A DNA stretch of 64,000 nucleotides from Dactylis glomerata (lineage: Eukaryota > Streptophyta > Magnoliopsida > Poales > Poaceae): assembly GCA_007115705.1 (NCBI GenBank), contig QXEO01000546.1, positions 5,606,124 to 5,670,123 on the forward strand. The letters run 5' to 3'. Position 1 is the first letter of the stretch; every line of letters starts with the position of its first letter. The notes beneath the pieces are model-generated. The model was not told the origin of the DNA. It saw nothing but the letters and a program-made list of their open reading frames with translations, and ran no database searches. Below are positions 45,868 to 56,880 of this stretch, in pieces. Position numbers and translations under genes: made by a program.

Positions 45868-47964
45868 TCAAGTAATATCAAGTGATGAAGCATCAAGATC
45901 ATAATTTGCTCTAAGAATAGAGTCAAAAAGTAATTTCTTTCTTTTCCTAGGGAAGTGTTCCATACCTTTCTTTAGTGGGAATTGATATTTGATAGTGCCT
46001 TCCCTCATATCAATGATAGCACCTACAGTTCGAAGAAAGGGTCTTCCCAAAATAATAGGACATGAAGCATGGCATTCAACGTCCATAACAAGAAAATCAA
46101 CGGGAACAAGGTTATTGTTAACCACAATAAGAACATCATTAATCCTTCCCAAAGGTTTCTTCTTAGCAACATCAGCAATAGGAACATCAAAATAACATTT
46201 TTTAAGCGATGGTAAATCAAGCATGTCATAAATCTTTCTAGGCATGATAGAAATACTAGCACCTAGATCACATAAAGCATGGCAATCATAACCATTAACA
46301 TGCATATCAATGATGGGTTCCCAACCATCTTCTAACTTCTTGGGAACAGAGGATTTTTGCTTCAACTTTTCATCCCTAATTTTTATGAGAGCATTGGTAA
46401 TATGCTTAGTAAAAGCAATATTTAAAGAACTAGCATTGGGAGTCAAAGCAAGCTTTTGCAAGAACAAAATAACTTCAGATATATTGCAGCCATCAACATC
46501 AAAATCATTAAAAAAAATAGAGCTATCATCTCCCATACTCCGAAAAATTTCAGCACTCTTTTGAGAAAAAGTTTTAGCAGTTTTAGGCTTTTTAACACAA
46601 GGAGCGGGAGTTTTCTCTACACCAATCAAAGTAAGAGGATTGCTACCAGTAGGAGCAACATCATTAGAGGTAGTAATGGTACATACCTTCATCTCTTTAG
46701 CCATCTCATCTTCTCTTTCCCACCTGGCATGCAATTCCGCTAACAATCTAATATTTTCATCAATTCCAACTTGGATAGCATTAGCGGCAGCAACAACATT
46801 GCTCTCTTTCACATTATTGGGAAACACTTTTAATTTCAGAATTTCAACATCATGAGCAAGGCTATCAACTTTAGAAGCAAGAATATCAATTTTGCCTAAC
46901 TTTTCCTCAATAGACTTGTTAAAAGTAGTTTGCTTACCGATGAAGTCCTTGAGCATTACCTCAAGCTCGGAGGGCGCGGCCCTAGTGTTGTTGTAGGAAT
47001 TACCATAAGAGTTACCATAACCATTACCATTGGTAGAAGGATACGGCCTATAATTGTTACTAGCAAAATTGTTCCTATAAGCATTGTTGTTAAAATTGTT
47101 GTTTGTAATGAAATTAACATCAACATGCTCTTCTTGAGCAACCAGAGAGGCCAAAGGAACATTATTAGGATCAACATGAGTCCTATCATTAGCAAGCATA
47201 GCCATAATGGTATCAATCTTATCATTCAAGGAAGAGGTTTCCTCAACAGAATTTACCTTCTTACCTTGTGGAGCTCTCTCGGTGTGCCATTCAGAATAAT
47301 TTACCATCATGTTGTCGAGTAGCTTCGACGCGGCGCCCAAGGTAAGGGACATAAAAGTGCCTCCAGCAGCTGAATCAAGTAGGTTCCTTGAAGAAAAATT
47401 CAGTCCTGCATAAAAAGTTTGGATAATCATCCAAGTAGTCAGTCCATGAGTGGGGCAATTCTTTATCATAGATTTCATTCTTTCCCAAGCCTGAGCAACA
47501 TGTTCATTATCAAACTGAGTAAACTTCATAATATTGCTACGCAACGATATAATCTTAGCAGGAGGATAGTATCTACCAATAAAAGCATCCTTACACTTAG
47601 CCCATGAATCAATACTATTCTTAGTCAAAGACAACAACCAATCTTTAGCCTTTCCTCTCAAAGAAAAAGGAAACAACTTGAGCTTAATAATATCACTATC
47701 AATATCCTTATATTTCTGCATCTCACATAGCTCAACAAAATTGTTGAGATGAGCTGCAACATCTTCAGTACTAGCACCAGAAAATTGCTCTTTCATAACA
47801 AGGTTCAATAAAGCAGGCTTAATCTCATAAAAGTTTGCAGCAGTAGCAGGTGGTGCAATAGGAGTGCAGATAAAATCACTATTGTTTGTGCTAGTAAAGT
47901 CACACAACTTGGTGTTTTCAGGATTGGCCATTTCAGCAAAACGAAAGTAAACAAGTAAAAACAA
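45868..47964 (-). CDS. Gag-protease polyprotein of element D
   Basis: 698 codons, uninterrupted. The likely start is Met12 (MANPENTKLCDF, base 47931), since upstream residues are leader-like. A Retrotrans_gag-type region occupies about residues 70-180 (LKLFPFSLRGKAKDWLLSLT, DAFIGRYYPPAKIISLRSNI, FTQFDNEHVAQAWERMKSMI). An Asn/Tyr-rich linker and a coiled coil follow. The aspartic protease lies near residues 550-660 with the active-site motif CDLGASISIMP (Asp566); DLGAS is the form typical of Athila-like elements. PIILGRPFLRTVGAIIDM is the distal conserved motif. I see no CCHC knuckle. Gag would build particles and the protease would cleave it. With no pol in the element, replication must use enzymes supplied in trans. 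Confidence 0.85.
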   Translation of the reverse strand: MFLLVYFRFAEMANPENTKLCDFTSTNNSDFICTPIAPPATAANFYEIKPALLNLVMKEQFSGASTEDVAAHLNNFVELCEMQKYKDIDSDIIKLKLFPFSLRGKAKDWLLSLTKNSIDSWAKCKDAFIGRYYPPAKIISLRSNIMKFTQFDNEHVAQAWERMKSMIKNCPTHGLTTWMIIQTFYAGLNFSSRNLLDSAAGGTFMSLTLGAASKLLDNMMVNYSEWHTERAPQGKKVNSVEETSSLNDKIDTIMAMLANDRTHVDPNNVPLASLVAQEEHVDVNFITNNNFNNNAYRNNFASNNYRPYPSTNGNGYGNSYGNSYNNTRAAPSELEVMLKDFIGKQTTFNKSIEEKLGKIDILASKVDSLAHDVEILKLKVFPNNVKESNVVAAANAIQVGIDENIRLLAELHARWEREDEMAKEMKVCTITTSNDVAPTGSNPLTLIGVEKTPAPCVKKPKTAKTFSQKSAEIFRSMGDDSSIFFNDFDVDGCNISEVILFLQKLALTPNASSLNIAFTKHITNALIKIRDEKLKQKSSVPKKLEDGWEPIIDMHVNGYDCHALCDLGASISIMPRKIYDMLDLPSLKKCYFDVPIADVAKKKPLGRINDVLIVVNNNLVPVDFLVMDVECHASCPIILGRPFLRTVGAIIDMREGTIKYQFPLKKGMEHFPRKRKKLLFDSILRANYDLDASSLDIT

Positions 47965-48096
47965 CTACCAAGGATTCTAATTTTTTTGGGTTTTTGATAA
48001 AAAGCAATGCAGGTAAAATAAATAAAGTAAAGCAAAACAATAAAACAAAGTAAAGAATGTGTGTGCGAAGAACTCCCCTCGCAGAAGTCTTCTCTT

Positions 48097-48116
48097 CCTC
48101 CCCGGTAACGGCGCCA
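48097..48116 (-). other. Primer binding site of element D
   Basis: The minus strand reads TGGCGCCGTTACCGGGGAGG, 10 bp inside the 5' LTR. The tRNA-Asp assignment is by similarity to Athila elements. Confidence 0.75.
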
Positions 48117-48126
48117 GAAAAAAGCT

Positions 48127-49802
48127 TGCTGATCCCTTGTAGATGTGGAGCAGACTGTCCTTGTGCGTGGTGAATAACCAGCCCGTTGGGAACCCCAAGA
48201 GGAAGGTATGATGAGTGTAGCAGCAAGTTTTCCCTCAGTTTAAGAAACCAAGGTTTAATGTCGGTCAGGAGAGGAGAGACGGGGACGACTGAAGGTGATG
48301 CGGACTGGCTTAGTAACACTCCAACAAGGGCGCCGTTTAACGATACTTGTTGACTCGTCTTCGGCCAGTGGCAACGCGGAACCTGCACACAACACAACCA
48401 AGTACTTTGTTCCCAACTTGCGATGAGGTTGTCAATCTCACCGGTTTGCTTGAAACAAAGGTTATGAGCGTATCGAGTGGAAAACAATATAGTATGCGAG
48501 TAAAGTAAACAGTGCGAGTAAAGTAAACAGGTGATAGCAATATGATGGAAATAGGACCAGGGTCCACAGTTCACTAGTGGTGTCTCTCCATAGATAAAAT
48601 AACACATGCTGGGTAAACAAATTACAGTTGGGCAATTGATAGAATAAAGATAACGTGATATGTCAAGAAGATCACTATGAGATTTACTCTGGGCATTACA
48701 ACAAAATACATAGACCGCCATCCAACTGCATCTATGACTAATAATCCACCCCCAGGGATATCAATCCGAACACCCCAAAAGTATTAAGTTGCGAACAACA
48801 GATAATTGCATTAAGCAAAGTGTGTAATGTAAACAAAGCATATGCCCTTGAGCATATGAATGTTGTTTTCTCCCTAGTAGCAACAGCACATCTACCACCT
48901 TAGAGGTTTCTGTCACTCCCCCAGGTGAAATAGAGACATGAACCCACTATCGAGCATAAATACCCCCTCTTGGAGTCACTAGCAACTACTCGGCCAAGAT
49001 AGCTACTAACAACGGAGAGCATGCAAGATCATAAACAACATAGAGATAACAAAAGATATAATTTAGTACAGCAACTTAATCATAAACACTAATATTCATC
49101 GGATCCCAACAAACCAAACATGTAGAATTACATAACGGTGATCTCAATCATGTAGGGCAGCTCATGAGATCTAAACATGAAGCACATAATGGAGAAGACA
49201 ACCATCTAGCTACTGCTATGGACCCATAGTCCAAGGTAGACTACTCACTCATCGCTCCGGAGGCAAGCATGGCGATGAAGAAGACCTCCGGTGGTGATTC
49301 CCCTCTCCGGCAGGATGCCGGGAAGAGCTTCTGGACCTTCCCGATCTTCGGGTCGACGGCGGCGGCGGATCGCGATGTGTTCTGGAAATCTGATCGGGTA
49401 CTTAGGTTTTGCTCGTCGGGGCGTCTTTATAGGCGAAGGGGCGTTGTCAGAGGAGGGGCCAGGCGGCCACACACGGGGGTGGCGCGGGCCCGGGGCTGGC
49501 CGCGCCACCTGTGCGTGTGGGCCCCTGGTCCCTCACCTCCTACTCTCCTTCGGATCTCTGGAAGCTTCCGGGTAAAATAAGACTTCAGGAACTTGTTTCG
49601 TCCAATTCCGAGAATATTTCCTGTGTATCACTTCTGAAACACAAAAACAGCAGAAAACAGGAAACTAGCACTGTGGCACTTCGTTAATAGGTTAGTTCCG
49701 GAAAATGCATAAAAATGCCACTAAGTGTAATGAAACAATAGGCAAATGGTGTAAAAACAAGCATGGAGCATCAAAAATTATAGATATGTTTGAGACGTAT
49801 CA
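48127..49802 (-). repeat. 5' LTR of element D
   Basis: 1676 bp, the same length as the 3' copy. It ends ACGTATCA before the duplication GAGTG. Confidence 0.92.
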
Positions 49803-50008
49803 GAGTGCCTTTTTTCTTTTCTTTCTTTTTAGAGGTTACAATGGTCTGACCAGCTCTCTTGCAAAATTAGTGATGAGCAGATGAAGCATGCAAGTCGAGA
49901 GGTACTTAATTCAATATGGAAGATAGCAGACCCGACCACTACGTCCTCATGAGCTAAAAACAGTGTCACAAAATGAGAAGTATTTTGAAGGTTTTTGAGA
50001 GGTAGCAC

Positions 50009-51688
50009 TGAAAGGAATATGCCCGAGAGGCAATAATAAAGTTGTTATTATATTATTCCATGTTCATAATAGATGTTTATTTTTCATGCTAGAATTGTAT
50101 TAATCGGAAACATTAATACTTGTGTGATTAATAAACTAAAAGGGTTCCTAGTAAAGCCTCTCTTTTATACTAGCTCGTTTATTAACTGATGATCAAGGTT
50201 TCCTGATCATGAACATTGGATGTTGTTAATAACGGGGTCATATCATTAGAGGAATGATGTGATGAACACACACACCCACAGTACGAATAGCAATACGATC
50301 AAGTCATCAAGTTCATTGCTATATCAAACTCATGCGAAGTAGTTCTAATCCTTAGACCATGAGATCATGTTAATCACTGATACCGGAAGGGTACTTTGAT
50401 GATATCAAACGTCACACCGTAATAGGGTGATTATAAAGGTTGATTTGGGTACTCTGAAAGTATTAGTTGAGGCTCATGGATCAAGAGTGGGATTTGTCCA
50501 TCCGGATGACGGAAAGATATTCTCTGGGCCCTTCTCGGTGATATTGCATTGGAATCGCTTGCAAGCATGTGACTAGGTCACAGGAATGCATTATCACGGA
50601 ACGAGTAAAGAGACTTGTCGGGAACGAGATCGAACTAGGTATGGTTGATACCAAATGATCGGATCTCGGACAAGTAATAATATCGCGAGACAAAAGGAAT
50701 TAACTATGTTCGTTACCGGTTCACACGATCACTAGTTCATCGTTGAGTAAGTGGGAGTCATCATGGATTTCCAGATCCCGCTGTTGATTATTGATCGGAG
50801 AGGAGTCTCGATCATGTCCACGTTATTCACGAACCGTAGGGTGACACACTTAAGGCTCGTCGTCGTTTTTTTTGAGTGGATACGATACTCCGATCGAATT
50901 ACAGGACAGCATAAGGGTTGTTTCAGAAAAGCACCGAAACTGTTTCGGGATATCGAAATAACTCAAGGGTGTATTTGTTAATGTTTGTTAATTGAATGAA
51001 TTAACAAATATTAAAGAAATAAAAATGTTTTATTAAATCAATAAGTGTGAATTTTAATTGGCATGAATGTCATGCATTAAAATGGGGGTTACCTCATGTT
51101 GATGAGGGATTAATCTCCATAAAGGGAATAAAGAGGGGAAATGAAGAGGAGGGGAGGCCCTTGGCCGGCCAGCCCCTTGGCTGCCCTCCTCCTCTATATA
51201 AACCCCCCTCTCTCTCCCTTGGACACACACTTCTTGATCCTCCCTCCTTTGCATAGTTGCTGCCCACTTTCCGTCTTGGCTTAGCGAAGCACTGCCGGAA
51301 TAGTAGTTCGTAGTTCACACACTTGGAGAAGTGTGTGGAGGAGTGTCCGGCGGATCCCTTCTTCCGCTGCCCCGCTGGACCGAGGGCGTGGAGGAGTCGA
51401 CGTCGAGCTGCACGTGTGTGCGAGTACGGGGGCGCTGCCACTTGTGGCGCCGACTACACGATCTTGTGATCGTCAAGTGAACCACAACGTCGACTACATC
51501 AAGTGAACAACTACGTCGACTACGTGCGTCTTCACCAACTCTCCATCGTCAACGTTTGTCCGGGAACGTAATCCCCGCTCACGGTCGTCGAGGGTGAGTA
51601 TCCGTTGCTACCATCTCGTAGAGTTTCTTGGCCAGTTTATGCGTTCATGCGTAGGAAAATTTTTGTTTTCTATGCTACGAACCCATCA
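50009..51688 (+). repeat. 5' LTR of the Copia element
   Basis: 1680 bp. A promoter-like CTCTATATAAACCC lies at about 51193-51206, followed by a leader with ACACACTTCTTGATCC. Confidence 0.95.
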
Positions 51689-51689
51689 G

Positions 51690-51702
51690 TGGTATCAGAG
51701 CC
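51690..51702 (+). other. Primer binding site, initiator tRNA-Met
   Basis: TGGTATCAGAGCC starts one base after the LTR end. It is complementary to the 3' end of plant initiator tRNA-Met. Confidence 0.92.
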
Positions 51703-52863
51703 ATCTCTATGCGTAGTTGGTATGCACGGATAGAACACATGTGGATGTGGGCGTTGATGATCATGTTATTGCAATTTTTTGGTATTTTGGATCATAGTGG
51801 CATAGTGGGATTGAAGCTGCCCGAGACTAACCTTACGTGACCACGTTCACGAGACTTGTCCCACACTTGACATGCTTCGGCATATGTGGCTTTGTGGGTG
51901 CACGTTTCTCCCACTATAGTTATGATCTATTATACAAAGAATTGTTAATAATATTTTTATCACCGTTGTGGTTCTTGTTCGTAGGTAAGAACGGTTCTTC
52001 CTAGAAAGCCCCAAACCACGTAAAATATGCAAGATAAATTAGAAACGTCTAACTTGTTTTTGCAGGGGGCATGTGATGTGATATGGTCAAATTGTTTATG
52101 TTACAAATTGTATGCGATGATCCTTTTTGTAAGTTATAAACAACCGGCAGGAGCCATATGGTTGTCTTTACATTTAAATGGCCTGCGTGCCGTATATATA
52201 TCCAAGTGATATATTGTAATGGAGGAAGACAACCAAGTTGGCGCGCCATGGACCTTGGTGCTGCGCCGGTGGAATGATGGAGATCATACCATGACGCACA
52301 AGATGGAGATCGAGTGCATGAAGGACCATATCATATCACATTATTTATGCATGTGATGTTTATCCTTTTATGCATCTTATTCTGCTTAGATTTGATCGCG
52401 CGGTGGCATTATAAGATGATCCCTCTCACATAAATATCAAGATAAAATGTGTTCTCCCATAACATGCACCGTCACGAAAGTTCGTCGTTTTGAGACACCT
52501 CGTGATGATCGGGTGTGATAGACTCTACGTTCACATATGACGGGTGTAAGACAGTTTTACACACGCAAATGTTATGGTTCTACTTGGCGAGCCTAGCATG
52601 TACAGACATGGCCTCGGAACACGAACCGAAAGGTTAAGCATGAGTCATATGGCTGATATGATGAACATGGTGATGTTCGCCTTTGAAACTATACCGTTGC
52701 ACGTGATGATCGGTTTCGGTATAGTGGATTTGGTTCGTGTAATCACTTAAGAAAACTAGGAGGGATGTTGTTTTTAAGTGGGAGTTCACGTAAAATTTGA
52801 TTTAACCTGAACTCATTCTATTTGAACTTAGTCTAAGTTAACTTTGCAAATAATTTGTAGATC
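51703..52863 (+). other. Untranslated leader of the Copia element
   Basis: About 1.16 kb between PBS and gag, probably with the packaging signal. Contains only short ORFs. Confidence 0.6.
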
Positions 52864-55800
52864 ATGGCACCACCTGCTCTGAATTTCAATGCGTTCATGA
52901 AGAAAGAAAAACTAGCCACCAACGGTAGCAACTTCACCAACTGGGCACTTAACTTGAGGATCCTCCTCAATGCCTCTCAAAAGGGCTATGTGCTTGAGGC
53001 ACCGCTAGGTAACCCGCCTGCAGAAGAAGCTCCCGATGAAGAGAAAAATGTTTTTCTGACTCGTAAGGAGGACCACAGTTTAGTTCATTGCGGCATACTG
53101 TATGGACTTGAGCCGGAGCTGCGAAAACGTTTCGAGAACAGCAACGCTTATGATACAATGGGAGAGTTGAAACTGATCTTCGACTCCCATACTGCCGTAG
53201 AGAGTTATGATGCTTCAGAAAAGTTCTTTAGCTGCATGATGGAAGAGAACAGCTCCGTTAGTGAGCACGTACTCAAAATGTCTGGGTACGCCGATAAGCT
53301 CATCTCCTTGGGAATAACGATTCCCAATGAGTTGGGAATACATCGGGTTCTCCAATCTCTCCCACCTAGCTTCAAGAGCTTTGTGATGAACTACAACATG
53401 CAGGGCATGAGGAAGTCTCTCCCCGAGCTTCTCTCAATGCTTAAGACTGCAGAAGTGGAGATTAAAAAGGAACATCAAGTGTTGATGGTCAATAAGACCA
53501 CTAGTTTCAAGAGAGGTAGAAAGGATAATAAGTCCAAGGGTAGAAACAAGAAGGACGGCAAATCTGTTGCCGGTTCTGAGAGGAAACCCAAGGCTGGTCC
53601 TAAACCTGAAACTGAGTGTTTCTACTGCAAGGAAACGGGGCACTGGAAGCGCAACTACCCAAAGTATCTGGCGGATAAGAAGAACGGGAAGATTAACAAA
53701 GGTATATATGATATACATGTTATTGATGTGTACCTTACTAGTAGTCGCAATAGCACCTGGGTATTTGATACCGGTTCGGTTGCTCACATATGTAACTCGA
53801 AACAGGGGCTAAAGAATAGGCGGCAACTTGCGAAGGATGAGGTCACGATGTGCGTCGGCAATGGATCAAAAGTTGATGTGATCGCCGTCGGGACGCTACC
53901 TCTACATTTACCATCTGGATTAGTTTTAAACCTGAATAAATGTTATTTGGTGCCTGCGTTGAGCATGAACATTATATCCGGATCTTGTTTAATGCGAGAC
54001 AATTATTCATTTCAGTCTGAGAACAATGGTTGTTCGATTTATATGAATAATATCTTTTATGGACATGCACCTGAGAAGAAAGGTTTATTTCTTTTGAATC
54101 TTGATAGTAATGAAACACATATTCATAATGTGAATGCCAAAAGAATTAAGTCAAATGATGATATAGCCGCATACATGTGGCACTGCCGTTTAGGTCATAT
54201 TGGTGTTAAACGCATGAAGAAACTTCATTCGGATGGACTTCTGGAATCACTTGATTATGAATCATTTGAAACATGCGAGCCATGCCTTATGGGCAAGATG
54301 ACTAGAACGCCGTTTTCCGGTTCAATGGAACGGGCGACAGACTTATTGGAAATCATACATACCGATGTATGTGGACCTATGAGTGTGCCGGCGCGTGGTG
54401 GATATCGTTATTTTGTTACTTTCACTGATGACTTAAGTAGATATGGGTATATTTACTTAATGAAACACAAGTCTGAAACATTTGAAAAGTTCAAAGAATT
54501 TCAGAGTGAAGTAGAAAATCATCGTAACAGAAAGATTAAATTTCTACGATCTGATCGTGGAGGAGAATATCTTAGTTACGAGTTTGGCGCACATATGAGA
54601 GAATGTGGAATAGTTTCACAACTCACTCCCGCTGGAACGCCACAACGAAATGGTGTATCCGAACGTCGTAACCGTACCTTATTGGATATGGTTCGGTCTA
54701 TGATGTCTCTTACCGATCTGCCACTATCTTTTTGGGGTTATGCGCTAGAAACAGCCGCTTTCACTTTAAATAGGGCTCCATCTAAATCCGTTGAAACGAC
54801 ACCGTATGAATTGTGGTTTGGAAACAAACCTAAGCTATCATTTCTAAAAGTTTGGGGATGCGATGTTTATGTGAAGAAACTTCAGCCTGATAAACTCGAA
54901 CCCAAAGCAGAAAAATGTGTCTTCATAGGATACCCTAAAGAAACAATTGGGTACACCTTCTATCACAGATCCGAGGGCAAAGTGTTTGTTGCTAAGAACG
55001 GATCCTTTTTGGAGAAGGAGTTTCTCTCGAAAGGTGTGAATAGTAGGAAGGTAGAACTCGATGAGGTTATTGAACCTCCTCTTCATGAATTGGCGAGTGG
55101 CGCAGCGCCGGAAACCGTTCCGGTGGTGACTTCACCAAATGAAGTGGGAGCTAATGATAAAGATCATGAAACTCCAAAAGAGGATACTACCGAACCTCGC
55201 AGGTCGACAAGAACACGCGCTGCTCCTGAATGGTACGGTGATCTTGTCGTAAATGCCATTGTTGAGAACGATGACCCTGCGACGTATGATGAAGCGATGA
55301 TGAGCCCAGATTCCAACAAATGGCATGAAGCCATGAAATCCGAAATGGAATCCATGTATGAAAACCAAGTATGGACTTTGGTGGAACTTCCCAATGACCG
55401 AAAGGCCGTTGAGAATAAATGGATTTTCAAGAAGAAAACAGACGCTGATGGTAATGTGACCGTCTATAAAGCACGACTTGTCGCAAAAGGTTTCCGACAA
55501 ATTCAACGAATTGACTACGATGAGACTTTCTCACCCGTAGCGATGCTAAAGTCTGTTAGGATTATGTTAGCAATTGCTGCATTTTTCGATTATGAAATTT
55601 GGCAGATGGATGTGAAAACCGCGTTCCTTAATGGTAACATTGAGGAAGAGTTGTACATGGTACAGCCCAAGGGTTTTATTGATCCTAAGGATGCTAACAA
55701 GGTATGCAAACTTCAGCGATCCATTTATGGACTGAAGCAAGCATCCCGGAGTTGGAATCTCCATTTTGACGAAGTTATCAAAGGGTTTGGATTTGTCAAA

Positions 55801-56847
55801 ACTTATGGAGAAACTTGTATTTACAAGAAAGTGAGTGGGAGCTCTGTAGCATTTCTAATATTATATGTGGATGACATATTGCTGATTGGAAATGATACGG
55901 AACTTTTGAAGAGCGTAAAAGATTACTTAAACAGTAAGTTTTCAATGAAAGACCTTGGTGAAGCGGCGTACATTTTAGGCATCAAAATCTATAGAGATAG
56001 ATCGAGACGCTTAATTGGGCTATCGCAAAGTACATACCTTGACAAGATTCTAAAGAAGTTTAGAATGGAAGATAGTAAGAAAGGGTTCTTACCTATGTTG
56101 CAAGGAAAGATCTTGAGTAAGACTCAAGGTCCGGCTACAGCTGAAGATAGAGAAGAAATGAATAAGATTCCCTATGCCTCTGCCATAGGCTCTATCATGT
56201 ATGCCATGTTATGTACAAGACCAGATGTGGCACATGCTATTAGTTTGACTAGTAGGTACCAATCTGATCCAGGTTTGGAACACTGGACGGCGGTTAAGAA
56301 TATCCTTAAGTACTTACGAAGGACTAAGGATATGTTTCTCGTATATGGCGGTGAAGAAGAGCTCGTCGCAAGTTGTTACGTCGATGCTAGCTTCGACACT
56401 GATCCGGATGACTCTAAGTCTCAATCCGGGTACGTATTTGTTATGAATGGAGGAGCGGTAAGCTGGAGGAGTTCCAAGCAAAGCGTGGTAGCGAGATCGA
56501 CTACAGAGGCGGAATACATTGCTGCTTCAGAAGCGACAGAAGAAGCAGTTTGGATGAAGGAGTTCATATCCGAACTGGGTGTGGTTCCGAGTGCATTGGA
56601 TCCAATGGTTATCTATTGTGACAACAATGGTGCCATAGCCAACACTCAGGAGCCAAGGTCTCACAAGAAATTCAAGCATGTAAAGCGCCGATTTCACTCC
56701 ATCCATGAACATGTCGCGGATGGTGATGTAAAGATTTGCAAAGTGCACACGGATCTGAATGTGGCAGACCCGTTGACTAAAGCTCTCCCCAAGGCAAAAC
56801 ATGATCAGCACCAGAACTCAATGGGTGTTAGATTCATCACTATGTAA
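52864..56847 (+). CDS. Copia gag-pol polyprotein, intact
   Basis: 1327 codons without stop or shift, in the order gag, protease, integrase, RT, RNase H. Gag (residues 1-290) has the UBN2-type region (MNYNMQGMRKSLPELLSMLK). Its knuckle is abnormal: Cys252, Cys255 and His260 are followed by Tyr265 where Cys is expected. The protease active site is DTGS (Asp302). Integrase has the His440/His445/Cys471/Cys474 zinc site and Asp501, Asp564, Glu600 with the DX35E spacing. RT has KTAFLNGNIEEELYM and YVDD at 1001-1004. RNase H has SCYVDASFD, STTEAEYIAASE, YCDNNGAI and DLNVADPLTK. All catalytic residues are present. The start follows the leader at GTAGATCATGGC. Confidence 0.96.
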   Translation: MAPPALNFNAFMKKEKLATNGSNFTNWALNLRILLNASQKGYVLEAPLGNPPAEEAPDEEKNVFLTRKEDHSLVHCGILYGLEPELRKRFENSNAYDTMGELKLIFDSHTAVESYDASEKFFSCMMEENSSVSEHVLKMSGYADKLISLGITIPNELGIHRVLQSLPPSFKSFVMNYNMQGMRKSLPELLSMLKTAEVEIKKEHQVLMVNKTTSFKRGRKDNKSKGRNKKDGKSVAGSERKPKAGPKPETECFYCKETGHWKRNYPKYLADKKNGKINKGIYDIHVIDVYLTSSRNSTWVFDTGSVAHICNSKQGLKNRRQLAKDEVTMCVGNGSKVDVIAVGTLPLHLPSGLVLNLNKCYLVPALSMNIISGSCLMRDNYSFQSENNGCSIYMNNIFYGHAPEKKGLFLLNLDSNETHIHNVNAKRIKSNDDIAAYMWHCRLGHIGVKRMKKLHSDGLLESLDYESFETCEPCLMGKMTRTPFSGSMERATDLLEIIHTDVCGPMSVPARGGYRYFVTFTDDLSRYGYIYLMKHKSETFEKFKEFQSEVENHRNRKIKFLRSDRGGEYLSYEFGAHMRECGIVSQLTPAGTPQRNGVSERRNRTLLDMVRSMMSLTDLPLSFWGYALETAAFTLNRAPSKSVETTPYELWFGNKPKLSFLKVWGCDVYVKKLQPDKLEPKAEKCVFIGYPKETIGYTFYHRSEGKVFVAKNGSFLEKEFLSKGVNSRKVELDEVIEPPLHELASGAAPETVPVVTSPNEVGANDKDHETPKEDTTEPRRSTRTRAAPEWYGDLVVNAIVENDDPATYDEAMMSPDSNKWHEAMKSEMESMYENQVWTLVELPNDRKAVENKWIFKKKTDADGNVTVYKARLVAKGFRQIQRIDYDETFSPVAMLKSVRIMLAIAAFFDYEIWQMDVKTAFLNGNIEEELYMVQPKGFIDPKDANKVCKLQRSIYGLKQASRSWNLHFDEVIKGFGFVKTYGETCIYKKVSGSSVAFLILYVDDILLIGNDTELLKSVKDYLNSKFSMKDLGEAAYILGIKIYRDRSRRLIGLSQSTYLDKILKKFRMEDSKKGFLPMLQGKILSKTQGPATAEDREEMNKIPYASAIGSIMYAMLCTRPDVAHAISLTSRYQSDPGLEHWTAVKNILKYLRRTKDMFLVYGGEEELVASCYVDASFDTDPDDSKSQSGYVFVMNGGAVSWRSSKQSVVARSTTEAEYIAASEATEEAVWMKEFISELGVVPSALDPMVIYCDNNGAIANTQEPRSHKKFKHVKRRFHSIHEHVADGDVKICKVHTDLNVADPLTKALPKAKHDQHQNSMGVRFITM

Positions 56848-56869
56848 TCTAGATTATTGACTCTAGTGC

Positions 56870-56880
56870 AAGTGGGAGAC
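56870..56880 (+). other. Polypurine tract of the Copia element
   Basis: AAGTGGGAGAC lies directly before the 3' LTR. Confidence 0.85.

Larger units (their letters stand above)
41256..49802 (-). mobile_element. LTR element D: complete Athila-like gypsy element with gag-protease, no pol; TSD GAGTG
   Basis: 8547 bp between GAGTG at 41251-41255 and 49803-49807. Both LTRs are 1676 bp (41256-42931 and 48127-49802). The PBS TGGCGCCGTTACCGGGGAGG (minus strand) is at 48097-48116. The only long ORF is gag-protease (45868-47964). The 2.9 kb between its stop and the polypurine tract (42933-42946) has no RT, RNase H or integrase. About 25 LTR differences (1.5%) suggest an age near 0.6 million years. The layout (intact gag, missing pol) recalls the Triticeae Sabrina-type elements; the name is my inference. 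It is nested in element C. Confidence 0.92.

Noticed and set aside
46930..47322. Plus-strand ORFs opposite the gag-protease gene
   Set aside because: Antisense shadows of an intact coding frame with recognisable gag and protease motifs.
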